A DNA stretch of 44,538 nucleotides from an uncultured Collinsella sp. (lineage in GTDB: Bacteria; Actinomycetota; Coriobacteriia; Coriobacteriales; Coriobacteriaceae), in the NCBI GenBank assembly GCA_902462065.1, contig CABQAK010000014.1, forward strand, positions 1-44,538. The letters run 5' to 3'. Under the pieces are notes generated by a model. That model saw only the letters and a program-made list of their open reading frames with translations, was not told the origin of the DNA and ran no database searches. Numbering within the stretch: position 1 is the first letter of the stretch; each line of letters begins with the position of its first letter. Shown one piece after another: positions 42,207-44,538 of this stretch. The position numbers and the translations under genes were made by a program.

Positions 42207-42289
42207 TACGGCGCCTTAGGACGGAGCCGTCTACGCGGCCTGGCCCTTTACGTTTGAGCTGCTGAATCGTTGTTTTGGAGCATGTTTTT

Positions 42290-43228
42290 ATGCCGACGTC
42301 GTTGACCGAACTTTTTTCGCCCGCCTGCCATTTGTGTCCGCGCCGTTGCGGTGCGGCGCGCGATGAGGGCGCGCACGGCGTATGCGGTGCTAACGACACG
42401 CTCAAGGTGGCCCGCGCGGCGCTTCATATGTGGGAGGAACCGCCCATCTCGGGCGAGGCCGGTTCGGGCACGATCTTCTTTAGCGGTTGCTCGCTTAAAT
42501 GTATCTACTGCCAGAACCACGAGATCTCGACCGGCAATTTTGGCCTTGAGATTTCACCTGAGCGCCTGGTCGAGATTATGCTGGAACTGCAGGACCAGGG
42601 TGCTAACAACATCAATTTGGTGACGGCGACGCACTATGCTCACCTGCTGCCTGCCGCGATTGCCGCGGCGCGGTCGCGCGGGCTGGTCGTCCCGATCGTC
42701 TACAACACGAGTGGTTACGAGCGCGCGAGTGCCGTGGCGGCGCTGGGCGATCTGGTCGATGTGTGGCTCACCGACTTTAAATATGCCGATGCCGGGCTTG
42801 CGCAGTCGCTCTCTCATATAAAGGATTACCCGCGTGTGGCCGTGTCGGGCCTGGCCCAGATGGCGCGCGAGATCGAGCGCCGCGGGGGAGAGTTGGTGGA
42901 CGACGAGGGGCTCATGAAGCGCGGCATCATCGTGCGCCACTTGGTACTGCCGGGGCATGCGGATGACTCGTGCCGCGTGTTAGACCTGGTGTGGCAGACG
43001 ATGGGCGACGTGCCGATCTCGGTCATGAACCAGTACACGCCCAATGCGCTTATGCGCGAGCAGGGCGGCGATCTGGCGCGTGCCGTGACGCGCGAGGAGT
43101 ACGAGCGGGTGCTCGACCATGCCGACGACCTGGGCTTTACGACGATGTTCTGGCAAGAGGGCGGCGCGGTGGACGAGAGCTTCACCCCGGCCTTCGACAC
43201 CACCGGTGTTCTTACCAGCGCAAAGTAG
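42290..43228 (+). CDS. PflX-like radical SAM protein (COG1313)
   Basis: The 312-residue protein has an N-terminal Cys cluster, CHLCPRRCG...GVCG (Cys13, Cys16, Cys20, Cys32), then the radical SAM CSLKCIYCQN motif (Cys67, Cys71, Cys74) that holds the 4Fe-4S cluster binding S-adenosylmethionine. SGTIFFSGC, LELQDQGANNINLVTATHY and VMNQYTPNA are typical of PflX, a pyruvate formate-lyase-activase homologue of unproven function. ATG 42290 with TTGGAG 9 bases before it is chosen over an upstream in-frame TTG. Probably monocistronic. Confidence 0.88.
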   Translation: MPTSLTELFSPACHLCPRRCGAARDEGAHGVCGANDTLKVARAALHMWEEPPISGEAGSGTIFFSGCSLKCIYCQNHEISTGNFGLEISPERLVEIMLELQDQGANNINLVTATHYAHLLPAAIAAARSRGLVVPIVYNTSGYERASAVAALGDLVDVWLTDFKYADAGLAQSLSHIKDYPRVAVSGLAQMAREIERRGGELVDDEGLMKRGIIVRHLVLPGHADDSCRVLDLVWQTMGDVPISVMNQYTPNALMREQGGDLARAVTREEYERVLDHADDLGFTTMFWQEGGAVDESFTPAFDTTGVLTSAK

Positions 43229-43338
43229 TGCGTTCGTCGATGATTTTTCTGGGACGGGGATTAAATAATCCTCGAGAGGATCGCCTGTTCGAAAAGTTGT
43301 CAAAATAGCCGCGCTCCAAAAAGACTGCTTATTGGGCG

Positions 43339-43366
43339 TTGACAGTTGGCGAGCCGTAGGTAAAAT
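43339..43366 (+). promoter_or_regulatory. tRNA-Ala promoter
   Basis: A consensus -35 TTGACA (43339-43344), a 16-base spacer and TAAAAT (43361-43366) precede the tRNA by 13 bases. Confidence 0.75.
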
Positions 43367-43379
43367 ATCGACTTGTCCT

Positions 43380-43452
43380 GGGGACGTAGCTCAGTTGGGA
43401 GAGCGCTGCCGTCGCATGGCAGAGGCCGAGGGTTCGACTCCCTTCGTCTCCA
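43380..43452 (+). tRNA. tRNA-Ala (anticodon CGC)
   Basis: A full cloverleaf is present. The acceptor GGGGACG (43380-43386) pairs with CGTCTCC (43445-43451) and contains the G3-U70 pair that identifies alanine tRNAs. The D stem is GCTC/GAGC, the anticodon stem CTGCC/GGCAG (43406-43422) with loop GTCGCAT and anticodon CGC (43413-43415), and the T stem GAGGG/CCCTT with loop TTCGACT. A73 follows; CCA is not encoded. It reads GCG codons. Confidence 0.97.
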
Positions 43453-43467
43453 CCCTTGGATTTGATA

Positions 43468-43498
43468 AGCCGCTGACATTGTGTCGGCGGCTTTTTTT
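43468..43498 (+). terminator. Terminator after tRNA-Ala
   Basis: AGCCGC-TGACA pairs with TGTC-GGCGGCT, followed by seven T. It separates the tRNA from the next gene. Confidence 0.85.
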
Positions 43499-43516
43499 AA
43501 AAGAAAGGGCTATACC

Positions 43517-43975
43517 ATGGCCGAGCTTGAGTCCCAACCATTGTCCGATGAGGAGCGCGCCGAGTTGGAAGAGCTCCGCGCTGAGAAGGCCCGCCGCGAG
43601 GCTCGGGAAGAGGCGCGTCGCGAGCGTGAGGAGCTGGCTGCCCTGCGTGCCGAGCGTGCGAAGGCCGAGGAGGTCGCCTCGAACGCTGCATCCGAGCGCA
43701 AGCCCGCGCCCGCACCCAAACCCGCTGCCGCGAAGCCTGCACCTGCCGCGCCCAAACCTCAGCCTAAAAAGGCCGCCCGTCCCAAGTCCGTCGAGCCCAA
43801 GCCGCGCCGTGACGAGATGACCTTTGCCCAGCGCATGGTTACCTCCAAGGAGCCTACGGGCGAGAACGAGATCCCTGGCATGGCACCGGCTCAAAAAATC
43901 ATCATTGTCCTTGCCCTCATCGCGTTTGTCATCTTTATGGGCTACACGATCCTGACCAGCATGGGCCTGCTCTAA
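43517..43975 (+). CDS. Small membrane-anchored coiled-coil protein of unknown function
   Basis: The 152-residue protein has three parts: a Glu/Arg-rich coiled coil (LSDEERAELEELRAEKARREAR..., about residues 6-60), an Ala/Pro/Lys-rich linker (about 60-100) and, after MTFAQRMVTSKEPTGENEIPGMAPAQK, one C-terminal membrane helix (IIIVLALIAFVIFMGYTIL). A tail-anchored, cytoplasm-facing layout is likely. I do not recognise the family. ATG 43517 follows AGAAAGGG; the earlier in-frame start lies inside the tRNA terminator. pncB follows 84 bases later. Confidence 0.8.
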   Translation: MAELESQPLSDEERAELEELRAEKARREAREEARREREELAALRAERAKAEEVASNAASERKPAPAPKPAAAKPAPAAPKPQPKKAARPKSVEPKPRRDEMTFAQRMVTSKEPTGENEIPGMAPAQKIIIVLALIAFVIFMGYTILTSMGLL

Positions 43976-44059
43976 CCGACTCGCATCGGGCGTCATGTCC
44001 GCATGCTCTGCTCTCGTCCAACCCTCAAATTCTGCACCACACATCCGAAAGGTCGCCCC

Positions 44060-44538
44060 ATGGCTTTGACCGACATCTCGCATCCCACCGACATTGCAAT
44101 GCTCACCGATCTGTACGAGCTCACTATGGCCCAGGGCCTGTGGGAGAGCGGCAAGGCCAATGAGCAGGGTTGTTTTACCGCGTTTTACCGCGACCATCCC
44201 TTTGGCAGCGCCTATGCCGTCATGTGTGGCACCGCCGAGCTGCCCGAGCTCGTCGAGAACCTGCGCTTTACGCCCGAGGATATCGACTACCTCGCCTCGC
44301 TTGAGGCCCCTGCCGGCGGCGCGATGTTCAAGTCCGCATTCCTCGACTACCTGCGCGATTTTCGTGCGCATGTAAATATCGACGCCGTCCCCGAGGGCGA
44401 GCTCGTCTTTCCGCGCGAGCCCATGGTGCGCGTCACCGGTCCTGCGCTCGAGTGCCAGCTGCTTGAGACGGCGCTGCTCAACATCGTCGGGTTCCAGACG
44501 CTTGTCGCCACCAAGACGGCGCGCGTGGTGCTCGCCGC
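44060..44538 (+). CDS. pncB: Nicotinate phosphoribosyltransferase (partial, N-terminal 159 residues)
   Basis: The frame is open to the right edge. It begins MALTDISHPTDIAMLTDLYELTMAQGLWESG, the conserved N-terminus of PncB, and continues with FYRDHPFGSAYAV, LRFTPEDIDYLASL, VPEGELVFPREPMVRVTGPALECQLLETALLN. The enzyme converts nicotinate and PRPP to nicotinate mononucleotide in NAD salvage. The start is ATG 44060 after GAAAGG. The rest lies outside the window. Confidence 0.93.
   Translation, partial: MALTDISHPTDIAMLTDLYELTMAQGLWESGKANEQGCFTAFYRDHPFGSAYAVMCGTAELPELVENLRFTPEDIDYLASLEAPAGGAMFKSAFLDYLRDFRAHVNIDAVPEGELVFPREPMVRVTGPALECQLLETALLNIVGFQTLVATKTARVVLA

Noticed and set aside
42290..43228. 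Assigning the radical SAM protein as a pyruvate formate-lyase activase
   Set aside because: It has the extra N-terminal Cys cluster and sequence style of PflX, and no pyruvate formate-lyase gene is nearby.

Overview
The window reads as chromosome of a high-GC, gut-type member of the Coriobacteriia, most likely Collinsella or a close relative. This rests on codon and GC style, the protein families present, Coriobacteriia-like dispersed intergenic palindromes, and ordinary Shine-Dalgarno starts; no 16S gene is present to confirm it. Most genes are intact housekeeping or transport genes. Both edges cut a gene: a DegV protein at the left and nicotinate phosphoribosyltransferase at the right.

Layout. 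0-2.8 kb: DegV (partial), a HAD phosphatase and an M20 (Sapep) dipeptidase. 3.1-6.8 kb: the phosphate uptake operon pstS-pstC-pstA-pstB, with a Tat/lipoprotein PstS and overlapping pstC/A/B. 7-9.6 kb: an Uup-like ABC-F ATPase and a Cof-type HAD phosphatase. 9.8-13.2 kb: metal homeostasis, with a DtxR/MntR-like regulator convergent with a Zn/Cd efflux locus (ArsR/SmtB regulator, separate HMA metal-binding protein, P1B ATPase lacking its own HMA) and three SmtB-type operators. 13.2-15.1 kb: a lower-GC island with a PD-(D/E)XK/DUF559-like putative nuclease. 15.1-20.8 kb: DEDD exonuclease, a putative Mn exporter with a His-rich loop, YaiI, an HdeD-like membrane protein, nitroreductase, and two tandem histidine phosphatases. 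20.9-25.4 kb: a serine-biosynthesis neighbourhood (serC, serA, an M20 peptidase, a degenerate DUF1015 protein). 25.5-28 kb: a second lower-GC island with a MazG-like pyrophosphohydrolase overlapping a GIY-YIG/DUF2075 helicase-like protein, plus a broken small gene. 28-34 kb: K+/H+ antiporter, metallophosphatase, flippase-like protein, L-lactate permease. 34-39 kb: PEP carboxykinase, a candidate structured RNA, a B3/B4 protein, MarR, a second DegV and a one-domain MGMT protein. 39-44.5 kb: trpS, wecA/tagO, a candidate 6S RNA, PflX-like radical SAM protein, tRNA-Ala(CGC), a small membrane protein and pncB (partial).

The most interesting points are: the two-gene MazG / GIY-YIG-DUF2075 cassette, a candidate uncatalogued nucleic-acid or nucleotide-targeting (possibly defence) module; a shared operator-like motif linking the DtxR-like regulator to the putative Mn exporter about 6.4 kb away; a probable 6S RNA on the minus strand; an unassigned two-hairpin RNA or attenuator before the B3/B4 gene; and two families of dispersed intergenic palindromes. 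No CRISPR array, insertion sequence, prophage or integrase was seen.
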